This document shows positions 30,906 through 40,585 of a stretch of 64,000 nt of DNA, one piece after another; positions within the stretch are counted from its first letter, which is position 1; each line of letters begins with the position of its first letter. The notes under the pieces were generated by a model. The model was not told the DNA's origin, made no database searches, and saw only the letters and a list, made by a program, of their open reading frames with translations. Both the position numbers and the translations under genes were made by a program. Source of the DNA: Symsagittifera roscoffensis (lineage: Eukaryota; Xenacoelomorpha; Acoela; Convolutidae). The DNA lies in NCBI RefSeq assembly GCF_963678635.1, contig NC_087069.1, positions 19,568,660 to 19,632,659 of the forward strand, read 5' to 3'.

Positions 30906-33508
30906 AATTATTAATTTTTCTCCAACTCCTTTTTCTAGTAATCTCAAATCAAAACATAAACCCTTCTCCCCGCACAGGACCCCAAGATTTATTAGTAACA
31001 CATTACGATTGTGAAGAAAACGAACAAAAAACACTACACAAGTATGCAATAAATCAAGTATCACAGTGCGAAACAGAACCCCAAGCCATAGAAACTACAA
31101 ATGTCATAGCAACACTTTATTCAAAAGCCCGAGCAACTACAGTTATAGGATATAAATTCACAGCAATATTTTCTGAAAAGAAAGTACATTGTTCACAAGT
31201 CTCAAACGGAAATAAAAACCGACTTGACCATGAATCATTCTACCAGAGTAATATAGAACGACTTTTACATCTCAATCCCGAAGATTGTAAAAACGAGTTA
31301 CTCCGACTAAACATCACAAAAAATAAAAACACAGATAGAAATTTAGTATATTTCCAAGTTTTTTCAGATTCTGTACATCAAGCAGAACTTGAAAGATATC
31401 AAGGACATATAAAATTAGATGAAAAATACCCATACAACGGCGCACACGGACGATTAACCTATGACATGCACGATAAACACTGCATACCACACATTGGTAT
31501 AAATGACCCATCAAACTGCAAAGCAGACACAAAAAATAAAGGATACCAAGAAATAATGTTTTTCGATTGGAAAATACAACTCGAAAAAATACAACTCACA
31601 CGAGATTTATCAGACAACACAATGATTTATCAAGGAATTAGATTACCTTGTAAAAACGACCAAGGTTATTGCGACCCTACAACCAGAACACAAGCAACAA
31701 TTGTTTGGTTCCCCGAAGACACATGTACAACATTTCAAGTAGCAAAAATACACGCTCGTATGATAAAATTTCACGAAAAATATTTTATACAATCAATACC
31801 ATATGAACAAGTAAATCCATTACGAAAAATAAGTTCTAATTTTTGAAACATTCATAATATAGAAAATAAATTAACACGTTTTCAAATATATCAAGAAACA
31901 GAACTTGCATGTAAATACAGAAACCCACTTCACAAAACACAATACTCTGAAATATTAGTTGAATACGAAAATGGATTCGACATGACCACTGGAAAAATAA
32001 AAGTCGACCCATACGCCACAAGTCATCCCCTAAACGAAGGAACATCATATATACCAGTTAATTTTCAAAAGAATACAGGTCAACCTGGTGGACATTTAAA
32101 ACCCCAAAACGATCAAAGCACACGTTTACAAGAACTATCACTAATGAATAGTACATATTTTGGTAATATCCACTATGATATTCACTTAGATATGAAACTA
32201 GACTACACGATTAGCCGAATTTTTCAAGAAATGTCACTCTCCGAATTAGAAACATTACACCAACTATGCGAATTAGAAAGAACACAAATATTACAATCAC
32301 TTGCACTAGCAGTATTAAAAATACCCTACGCAGGATATTTACTATCAGGAAATAGATCAAATTTTTTAGACTATGAAGGAAACATCTTATGGTTTTATAC
32401 TTGTACTAAAAAAGTATCACCACTATACGTTTTTGAAGATAAACGATGTTATAAAAGAATCCCTATCTTTTATAAGAATAAAGTACATTTCGTTGACACA
32501 CTTTCACGAAGAACCTATTTCTGGGATACCGCAGTTCCATGTGGATCAGAAAATAGCCACAACGTAGTACAACTAAACCCTGATGAAGATAAATATTACC
32601 TTCTCACCCCATATCCCACATTAATGCAATCACTCAAAAAATTTTCACCAGAAAGCATTCGCGCTATCGCTCGAAACCCAAATATAGACTTACAATCAAT
32701 AGGAATATACTCAAAATCAGATATTCAACATCACATTAGAATACAACAATTCCAGGAATTATTAACACAAATGGACACAATACAAAGACAATCAATTGAC
32801 CAAAACTTACGCAAACTTGCCGAAACCGCAGGATTTGCAGACATCTATACGCAAGACTATAGCGGATATTTTAAAGACATTAAAGATTATATATATCTAA
32901 ACGGTGAAAAATACCGTCCCCAAGATATATCACCTATCAATATTTTTAGCTTTGTTACACTCAAGAATGAAATTCTTGATTTTCTAGGATGGCCCTACTA
33001 CATCTTAGAAAAATTAACTATTTTATACGCAATGTTTAACTTTATTGGATTTCTTTTTTCACTCTTAAAAGGAATCTATAACACATGTGCTATACACACA
33101 CAAGTCAATAGACAAGCAAGTGTAGCACGCATACTATTTGCAGGATTTTTTGGAATATTTTCTACATCTATAAACAAAATTCTTTTAGACGCACAAATAA
33201 AAGAATATAACACAAAAATAGCAACAAGACAGAACACATACGACGAAGAACATAACAATGCAGACACAACACCAACAGCACCACAGTTACCACCCCTACC
33301 ACATAACCATCCATTATCCCTAGTCCCACGTAATTTTCGAAATTTAGCCATAACACATAATAATTTTAGACCAACCATATCACAAAGTCCCATCCAACAT
33401 ATAATGCCACACCACTCACAAGATGAAAATACTTATGAACAAATTATAGAACAACCCCATACCACCGCTTTTCAGTCTCAAAATAATAATTTTTTTAGCC
33501 CACGATGA
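30893..33508 (+). pseudogene. env: Envelope-like glycoprotein gene, one nonsense codon (copy 1)
   Basis: The protein would be a type I membrane glycoprotein for cell entry. The frame is interrupted by TGA at 31844-31846, where intact copy 2 has AGA; it is otherwise open to 33508. Features match copy 2: hydrophobic signal peptide, Cys-rich ectodomain, a conserved central block (LCELERTQILQSL, then SGNRSNFLDYEG and CYKRIPIFYK), two hydrophobic segments near the end and a Pro/His/Gln-rich tail. The start ATG lies inside the preceding ORF. The last four bases, ATGA, are also the start of the next gene. Confidence 0.85.
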
Positions 33509-35313
33509 GCCGACAACTTGGATCCCTACACCGATCAAATTCCCACCCAACCAACCTCACCACTCCAATCCCAATAATACCACTTTTTGCTTTTCCGCCA
33601 CCCGATTTCCCATCCAGTAATGTAACATCCGGCATGAATTCCGATACTAATTCACACATCTCAGTTTTATACTCCATCTCACAACTCAATAACCCGAATA
33701 TTGAAACCCCCGATGAATTTGCCGACTCTGAACCATCTCCATCAAATAATTTTCACACCAATCCCTTAAATTTTTCCCAACCCCCTTTTCAACCCATACT
33801 ACCAAATAACCCTGACCCAACCAATTCTACACCCTCTTATGCTTCCCAAGTCACTCCAACCTACTCCTCACTTCACTCAAACCAATCATCTCATTCTTCA
33901 GACACCCCCCGAATCTCCCCAGAACTAGATAATTTCATTACCCTACAACAACAATCCTATCACCTTGACACCCCAACCATAAACCAAATCTCATCCACAA
34001 TAGATTCATCCAACCCTCCTACCCCTACACCCTCTTCAATTTATACTGATTCATTAGCACCATCATCCACAACTACTGTATCTTCACTCAGCACTAATAG
34101 AGCTTACCGCACTTTTAAAAGGAAGTTCCCCAACCATCCTTTCCCAGCGAAACCAGGAACAGCCCGTGAATATATCAACCATCCACAACACACTAACACA
34201 AAAGAATTTTTAGCTATCACCTTACCCTCATTTCCACAATACACCTTAAACACCCCTCATGACACTAACGAGACACGTAACTTTGTAGACGAATACGTTT
34301 TAATGCCTACCCTTCCTTGGACCTCATATTATCATTTTACAAATCCCCTTTGCTTACCTTTATCTAACACTCATATCGATATAGAACGAAATAAGGACAT
34401 GCTATATCGACTCACTACACCACTAACACCTAGACAATTTACTTACATTGGATACAAAAAATCACTAAAAACACACACTGCACCCCGAGCTAATGATTAT
34501 ACACTAGAATATTACGATCATAACATCATCAGAACTAACCAAGATCAATTCTTAGACGACGATCGCTTCGCTAACCCACAAATCACCGAGAAATTTTTCA
34601 TTAAAACACCATATGTATTTACACTAAATATCTTCGATCGCAAGTTTGACCACATTATCTCAGAAGCACTAACAGACACGCAAGCCTACGAAAGTTTTAA
34701 AGAACGCTTCCAAATACTTTCACTAACCTTTCGTTTCCTTGCACCACATGAAAGAGATTTGCACTGCTCACACGATATTATGTTGCGCACTAAACAAACA
34801 CACACATATACTTATTATCGTTTCATCCAAAATCACTTTGACCTACACACTCCCTCCAGACAACCACACCATCGTTTTCAATTCATCAATTCCAAATACA
34901 CCTCACCATTCTTTCTTAACTTCACATATTGCATTAAAGATACTAACCTTCATGGTATTCTTCGAAATTATGATCCCATAACCCAAATGTATATCTTTTG
35001 TCCCATCACCAAGACCTTCAACGCAGAAGAATCCCGACCCTTCCTCATCCCACACGAGTTTGTACAACCTATAGAAATCCCCATTTTAGAATTCATCCAT
35101 AACACTAAATTCAACCACAAATTATATAATCTAATCCAAAACACACCTTATGAATTTGCAGTTGGCACTGAAGAACTAACCACCATTAAGGCACTTCAAT
35201 TGCTTTGGCCACTGCTTCAAACTAAAAATATCATCCGCATCTTAGCCAAACTACTAACAACTTCAGATCTCATCCACGACATTTTCCCCCACGGTTTCTT
35301 CCCCGACGACTAA
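33505..35313 (+). CDS. Unknown 602-residue protein encoded after env (copy 1)
   Basis: It is open from an ATG that overlaps the env stop (ATGA, 33505-33508), implying termination-reinitiation or a shared subgenomic mRNA. Residues about 1-190 are Ser/Thr/Pro/Asn-rich and probably disordered. About 195-602 look folded and are well conserved with copy 2: RTFKRKFPNHPFPAKPGTA, the aromatic WTSYYHFTNPLCLPLSNT, FANPQITEKFFIKTPY, HERDLHCSHDIMLRTK, and a helical end closing with IFPHGFFPDD. It has no signal peptide, membrane span, zinc finger or catalytic motif I recognise. Typical gypsy/errantivirus elements end with env, so this is an extra gene. Both copies are intact, and most differences sit in the disordered part, which suggests constraint on the folded part. 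Confidence 0.8.
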   Translation: MSRQLGSLHRSNSHPTNLTTPIPIIPLFAFPPPDFPSSNVTSGMNSDTNSHISVLYSISQLNNPNIETPDEFADSEPSPSNNFHTNPLNFSQPPFQPILPNNPDPTNSTPSYASQVTPTYSSLHSNQSSHSSDTPRISPELDNFITLQQQSYHLDTPTINQISSTIDSSNPPTPTPSSIYTDSLAPSSTTTVSSLSTNRAYRTFKRKFPNHPFPAKPGTAREYINHPQHTNTKEFLAITLPSFPQYTLNTPHDTNETRNFVDEYVLMPTLPWTSYYHFTNPLCLPLSNTHIDIERNKDMLYRLTTPLTPRQFTYIGYKKSLKTHTAPRANDYTLEYYDHNIIRTNQDQFLDDDRFANPQITEKFFIKTPYVFTLNIFDRKFDHIISEALTDTQAYESFKERFQILSLTFRFLAPHERDLHCSHDIMLRTKQTHTYTYYRFIQNHFDLHTPSRQPHHRFQFINSKYTSPFFLNFTYCIKDTNLHGILRNYDPITQMYIFCPITKTFNAEESRPFLIPHEFVQPIEIPILEFIHNTKFNHKLYNLIQNTPYEFAVGTEELTTIKALQLLWPLLQTKNIIRILAKLLTTSDLIHDIFPHGFFPDD

Positions 35314-35316
35314 CAG

Positions 35317-35392
35317 GTAAGTATGAATTATACATATTACTATTTAATTCAAATATTAGAAACTCACCATTCTTTATCCATGTTTTCTTTAG
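35317..35392 (+). other. Candidate 76-base intron immediately after the last stop codon
   Basis: TAA is followed by CAG|GTAAGTATG, a near-perfect donor, and an acceptor TGTTTTCTTTAG ends at 35392. Copy 2 conserves both (58735-58812). The size suits a minimal invertebrate intron. Confidence 0.5.
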
Positions 35393-36904
35393 AATTTTAG
35401 CCTTCAGCCTAGATCATCTGAAAAATTCACAAAAGAAAAATAAAAAATAGCAAACTTCTTCAAAACTGTTTAAGACCCTATTAAATTTTTGCACCAACAA
35501 TTAAATAAATATAATACCAATGCAGTAAATTAATTTATAAATTTTTCCGCCACCAGCAGTAAATCTAATAATGATGAAAATTTGTAACTTAATTTCCCCC
35601 AACAACTAGCAGTAAAATTAAAATTCTATGTAGTAAATTCATAAGAAGCAAATGCAGTACTAACCTTTTGATATTTTCATTCACTCGCATAAAAATTCTA
35701 TCCAAACTCGCACAGCTCGCCCACGAAGAATTGTTTAAAATAATGAATTTCAGTTCCAAGCTTTCACACTCGATAACTCTAACACAAGATAACACGTTTC
35801 AAACTTTCCTTTAACCCGGTTGGAAAGGAATTATATACTAAACAAAACTAACCAATGCAGCTTACTAAACACCAAAACACATAGCATAACAGCATGACTA
35901 AGAAAAGGAAACCAACGGTACCCAAACCGGATTAACCCAGTTTAAAACTGGATAATTTATTCTTTTGAAGACTATTATAAAGTCTAAGAAAGAAATAATA
36001 AAACACAAAAAAGTCGAAAGACAAACCCATACCACAAACAATTTGATTTTTGAAAAAAGGACACAACCAACAAAACATAAGAAAAACCACAACAAACCCA
36101 ACATAAAACGTTGTCACATAACAGGACCTCTCACAAAAACCGCATGCAATCATACTCCCACTCCTGGCCTAACCCACCAGGAAGGACGTCCTGAGCATGC
36201 TCTATAGCCGGCCTAACCCACCGTGCTACATCCACGCTTTGTGACCACACTCCTATTTTTAATAAGAGCTACTCAAGGGTGAGTAACTCTTCAAAATAAC
36301 TGAACTAAAACAAAAAGCTTTTGTGAAAACAACTAACTAAAATCATAATTAAAAAATATTAAACTAATAAAAGTTTTATAAAATGTAAATTACATTATGC
36401 AATACATAGATCAGAATACAACACCAAGGACGAACATCCAAAGACAAAACGACCCTACTACACTCGAGAAAGAATGGCCAACTACAATCAATATGCCGCC
36501 CACAATCACAACTCAAAGGATTTAGAGTACGACTTGACTTCGCAGAAAAGGACTTCATTGAACTAGACCAATGACCACCTCGATGTTCAAGTATACGTAC
36601 AGATCCGAGTAACCAGGCATCCCCTCCACGCACAATCTCCACGCCATTCCCAGACAAGGTCAAACACAAAGAAGTTCTCACCAATGAAACAGAAAAACCT
36701 GACATAGCCAACCATTCTGAAATCAGATTTGAGTTTGTTGCGAAAACCCAGTCATTGTCTTGAGAAGACACAATGATTGAATCTGGGACTTCTCTAATAA
36801 GAAAACCCAGAAGAAATAAGATGTTCGCCAAATACCAACGTCCATCATACATCTTTCGAATTGCAGAAAAACTATTCTAAAAAACTCTGTAAAACCCGGA
36901 TGGG
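35393..36904 (+). other. Long 3' region before the 3' LTR
   Basis: No supported sense gene; the largest sense frame (35965-36207) is frameshifted in copy 2. An antisense frame (36852-36376, 158 codons) is partly kept in copy 2 but broken at its N-terminal side there. The last bases before the LTR (CCGGATGGG) are the only candidate polypurine tract and are weak. Confidence 0.5.
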
Positions 36905-37314
36905 TGGAACCTGATCTAAACTACATTTTATGATTGGATAAATTAGATATTTTACCAATGTAAAGTATTTAATATTAACCAATCATGATCCATCTAACTA
37001 ACAATCCACTTATTTGTAAGTGCTGAAATTACTTGTAATTTCAGCACCAGAGAGATTTGAATTTAACTTAGAAATTAGTTGAACTCTCCCGAGTACTTCA
37101 GCAGCCGCAATAAACCAGGATACCCTAGATCTATTGAGCCTAGCAGAGACTAGTTAAACAACCTGAGACTAGATAGTATAAGAGTAAGATTAGGATCGGT
37201 ATTAGACTAAGAAGTTGCACGAATCTATCCGGCCGAAAATAAGATAGCGTGACGAGCAGACGGTGTACCCTATCCGAAATTACTCTATGAGTTATACCCA
37301 TCGGACCTAACTCA
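36905..37314 (+). repeat. 3' LTR, copy 1
   Basis: Direct copy of 18406-18815 with one difference by eye. AATAAA at 37109-37114. Followed by TAGT, the target duplication. Confidence 0.9.
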
Positions 37315-37318
37315 TAGT

Positions 37319-37488
37319 TTACAGCATGCTGAGAGTCTTCACATCAAATCAGCAGTTTAAAGTTGAATTGTCTTAAATATCAATGTTTTTGAATTTGAGG
37401 CTTGTCTCTGAGTGCTGAATGTGTGTATGGCTGGTTATATGGCTTGAAAACTGGCTGATTTATTGCTGTAGATCAATAACGCAGGGAG
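37319..37488. other. Unassigned flank
   Basis: No gene or repeat recognised. Confidence 0.5.
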
Positions 37489-37496
37489 AAAAACAC

Positions 37497-37686
37497 GGAC
37501 CAAGTTAACATCCTCCCCCCTAAACACGTTTAGGGGGGAGGGTGTTAACTTGGTTCTAAATTGGGAATTTTCAGCCAATCAAATCGAGCATTTTACATGC
37601 AGCGCTTAGAAAATTTAATTTAATTTAATCACTGGGGTGGAGGATCTTAACTTGGTCTATTTGGGGGGAGGATGTTAACTTGATCC
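37497..37686. mobile_element. 190-bp MITE with 8-bp target duplication and internal perfect palindrome
   Basis: The ends GGACCAAGTTAACATCCTCC and the complement GGATCAAGTTAACATCCTCC bound the element; AAAAACAC is duplicated at 37489-37496 and 37687-37694. Immediately inside the left end the repeat is met by its own inverse (about 37498-37556, a near-perfect hairpin of roughly 26-bp arms), so there are four copies of the end sequence. Probably hAT-like from the 8-base duplication. Confidence 0.8.
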
Positions 37687-37694
37687 AAAAACAC

Positions 37695-39339
37695 TTTCAT
37701 TCAAGTCTAATAAGGTTTAACTTACTCAAACCAGAAGCCGTCACCACGCTATCACTGCTGTAATAATAAACAGAATCCATTTAATGAAAATTAGCACCTA
37801 AATCCGATAAGTTCAAAGTGAATTTTATAATCAATAACTCAAAAGAATTTTAGGAAATTAGGACTAGAATCACATTTTATGAAAAACTAGGCGTGAACGA
37901 TTTATGAAGGATAGCCAGGTGGTTTGCTTTTTTTTGGAAAATATTAAATGAAATTTGAAAGAAGTTGTAAGTTAATGCGACATACTCCTATTTTTTCTGA
38001 TGATCGGATGGATTTAGAAGCAAAATGAACTTTGTTTTTGATTTCTAGTTCATATGTCTTAAGAATGAGTCAGAAATTTATACTGTTGTTTTTAGATCTG
38101 TTCATACGGATCTGAAAAAAGATATGAAAACACACCTCAGTAAAATATATATAAAGATTGAAGCTAATAATGAATCATCTATAGTTTGCAAGTTGATATA
38201 TTAATCAGTTTAACTCAATCTCACCTTTTTATTAAAAAACTATTTGCAAATAACAAGATATTATACTACATTTTGTGTATAACTTTGTGTAGAATCGCTA
38301 GCAAAAATCGCATGCACTTTGACTAGCAAAAGTTGTGTGATGTTCATGTGGTCATAATACAATCTGATTTGAAAAAGCTTCAATCGACAGTTAAACTATT
38401 CGTCTAAGTTATTCGCAATTTTCTTTCGGAGCGTTTGACTAGCGTGAAGCTCAACTAGCAAAGAACCGTCTTTAAAAAGAGATAATGTGAATTTCACATC
38501 TGAATCATCAGCAACAACGTTTGAACACCTTAGAAAGAGCAAAATTCAAAAATTCTGCGTGACAAGTTTTTAAGATTTTGAAGGGAAACTCTTACGTTTC
38601 GTCAAGGACGTGCTAATTTTGCAAGCGTGTTTAGTGCAGTCATCAAAAGTTTCAATTAAAAATAAACTTGAAAATATACTTTTCGGCGATGATGTTGTTA
38701 TATCAGTCTCAATGAATTAAGTAAGTTTAAAAAGTTATACTGGTTAGGCTAGTTTATCTTTTATGCTAGTTGATATTTGATATATCAAATCGTTACTATA
38801 GCCAGAGAGCAAAATGCGACAGGTATATACAATCACGAGACCATATGGTCTAAGAGTAATTTAAGAAGTCCAAAATTCATCATGACTAACGCCACTTAGA
38901 TGGCTTTTAAATTCTATTCTCATTAGCATATTTACCTCATCTGCACTATGTAATTCATTTGGACCAAACTTTTTCGTCAAATGATGAGCAGGTAAGAATT
39001 TCATACCTATAATCGGATGAAAAACACATTTGGTGTTTTGTACAGGCTTGTTTTCCTTCTTAAATTTTTTTTTACAATTAGTGAATTCTCAAATCACATC
39101 TTAGGTCATCTGTAAACAATCCATCAATTCGCAGGAAGAAAACTCTCAATCTCATTTCCCAAACAATAAATTATCAAATATTTTATTAAAAAACTGATAC
39201 AATCCAAAAAAAACTCGGATTCTGCTTAAGACTTCATTCCTAATAGCGTGAACGCACCTCCGGCGCTTTGATTTTTTAAAACTGATAAAAACCAGAATAT
39301 ATTGGAAATAAGCCCCCATTCTGTGTTCTGAAAATTTCT
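37695..39339. other. Unassigned AT-rich stretch
   Basis: No ORF or repeat I can support. Confidence 0.5.
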
Positions 39340-39344
39340 GAAAA

Positions 39345-39765
39345 AATCACAAAACACATCATATCTGAAAAACTACAAAGTTTTGAGCAGTCATATTTGG
39401 AGGCAAAGATCGCAACTCCTGAGAGTACCCTGTCAGAGCCTCACTTCAAAGATGAAAACTTCAAATTTTGTGAAATTTATTTTATATCTAAGTTCTTTGA
39501 AAAACTTTGAAAAAAAATCCTAAGAAACGTCATACCTCGAAAACTACAAAGATTTGAGCACGCATATTCAGAGACAAGATTCGCAACCCCTGAGAGTACC
39601 CTCACAGTATCCAACAATAAGTTTGAGATCTTCAAACGTTTCTGAATTTTTTAAAATCTAAATTTTTTGAAAATGTTTGAGAAAAGAATAAAAACGTCAT
39701 ATCTCAAAAACTACAGGGATTTAAGAACTGAGGTTTGGAGGCAAGATTCTTCTACAGGGTTAAGA
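39345..39765 (+). repeat. Degenerate tandem repeat, about 170-base period, three units
   Basis: Units share CATATCTGAAAAACTACAAA-like starts (about 39360, 39530, 39700), then TTTGAGCA, GGAGGCAAAGAT and CCTGAGAGTACCCT. Divergence is high, so the array is old. Confidence 0.6.
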
Positions 39766-40338
39766 ATTTCAAATTTTTAGAATTTTTTTAAAATCAACTT
39801 ATCTAGAAATTTATAAAAACAATCGAAATTCTCTATTTCTCGTTAAATAAAAGGATTTAGTTATTCATATATGGAGGCCAGAATAGCAAATTAACCTCTG
39901 AGTTTAAACTGGAGAATTGAGAAAAAATCTTAACCATTGCAATATACGATATAGGTTAAACGTGCGAAAATTCTTTTGTAAAACATGCAAAAATGTTACG
40001 TTGAAAAAGCTTACACATGGCGAGATAGTTAAGCCCGCATTTAAACATCAAATAGATTGGAAAAGGTGGATACAATACACACGTAACAAAAACCATTCAA
40101 TTAGCAGAAAAAAGTTATTAAGGTCCAAAAAAATTTGAGGTAGCAAGTGGTTATTTATTCTATGAAAAAAAATTTCAGTGGTAACTGCAATTCCTAAATC
40201 AGTTCGTAATAAAATTTCATAAGAAACAAGAATAGCCATTCTGACCGCACTGTATTTCCAATGAATTACATTTAAAAATTATTCTTCTTTGTTTCAATGT
40301 TTTCAATTTTAACTTTTTTAAATTCTACGAGGAGGGAC
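39766..40338. other. Unassigned stretch with one weak open frame
   Basis: The plus frame 39917-40138 encodes a basic peptide with CKTCKNVTLKK, but it lacks a clear start and splice context. Not called as a gene. Confidence 0.3.
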
Positions 40339-40585
40339 TGCTACCAGTGGTATCTTTTAGAATGAAGAAAACAGAGTGTGAGAAAATCTGAACTCATAAA
40401 CTACGAACAATGGTTTTTCTATCAGTATGTAAAAGTAGCTTGTGAATCGCATTCAACGAATCAACACACTCACTATATTGTGACATTTTAGATCAAGCAC
40501 TATGGCTGACCTTGGTCGGGACCAGCATAACATCATATACTTTATAGACTAATAGTTAATAGACTAATCGGCTACTGCCCTAGCA
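40339..40585 (-). repeat. 3' LTR of second gypsy relic
   Basis: Aligns with 43377-43621 over its full length with many substitutions. Confidence 0.6.

Larger units (their letters stand above)
18406..37314 (+). mobile_element. 18.9-kb envelope-bearing Ty3/gypsy-like LTR retroelement, copy 1
   Basis: Two 410-base LTRs (18406-18815, 36905-37314; TGGAACC...CTAACTCA) differ at one position by eye (T/G at 18619 versus 37118). The 4-base target duplication TAGT is at 18402-18405 and 37315-37318, as in gypsy/errantiviruses. Gene order is leader, basic ORF, gag, pol with protease-RT-RNase H-integrase, two hydrophobic ORFs, Ser/Pro-rich ORF, env, unknown 3' ORF, long 3' region. Three visible lesions (integrase frame change, two nonsense codons) make this copy defective in spite of its young LTRs. 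The length is two to three times that of common gypsy elements. Confidence 0.9.

Noticed and set aside
35965-36207. Sense ORF of 80 codons in the 3' region
   Set aside because: Copy 2 has a base missing in the A-run, shifting the frame.
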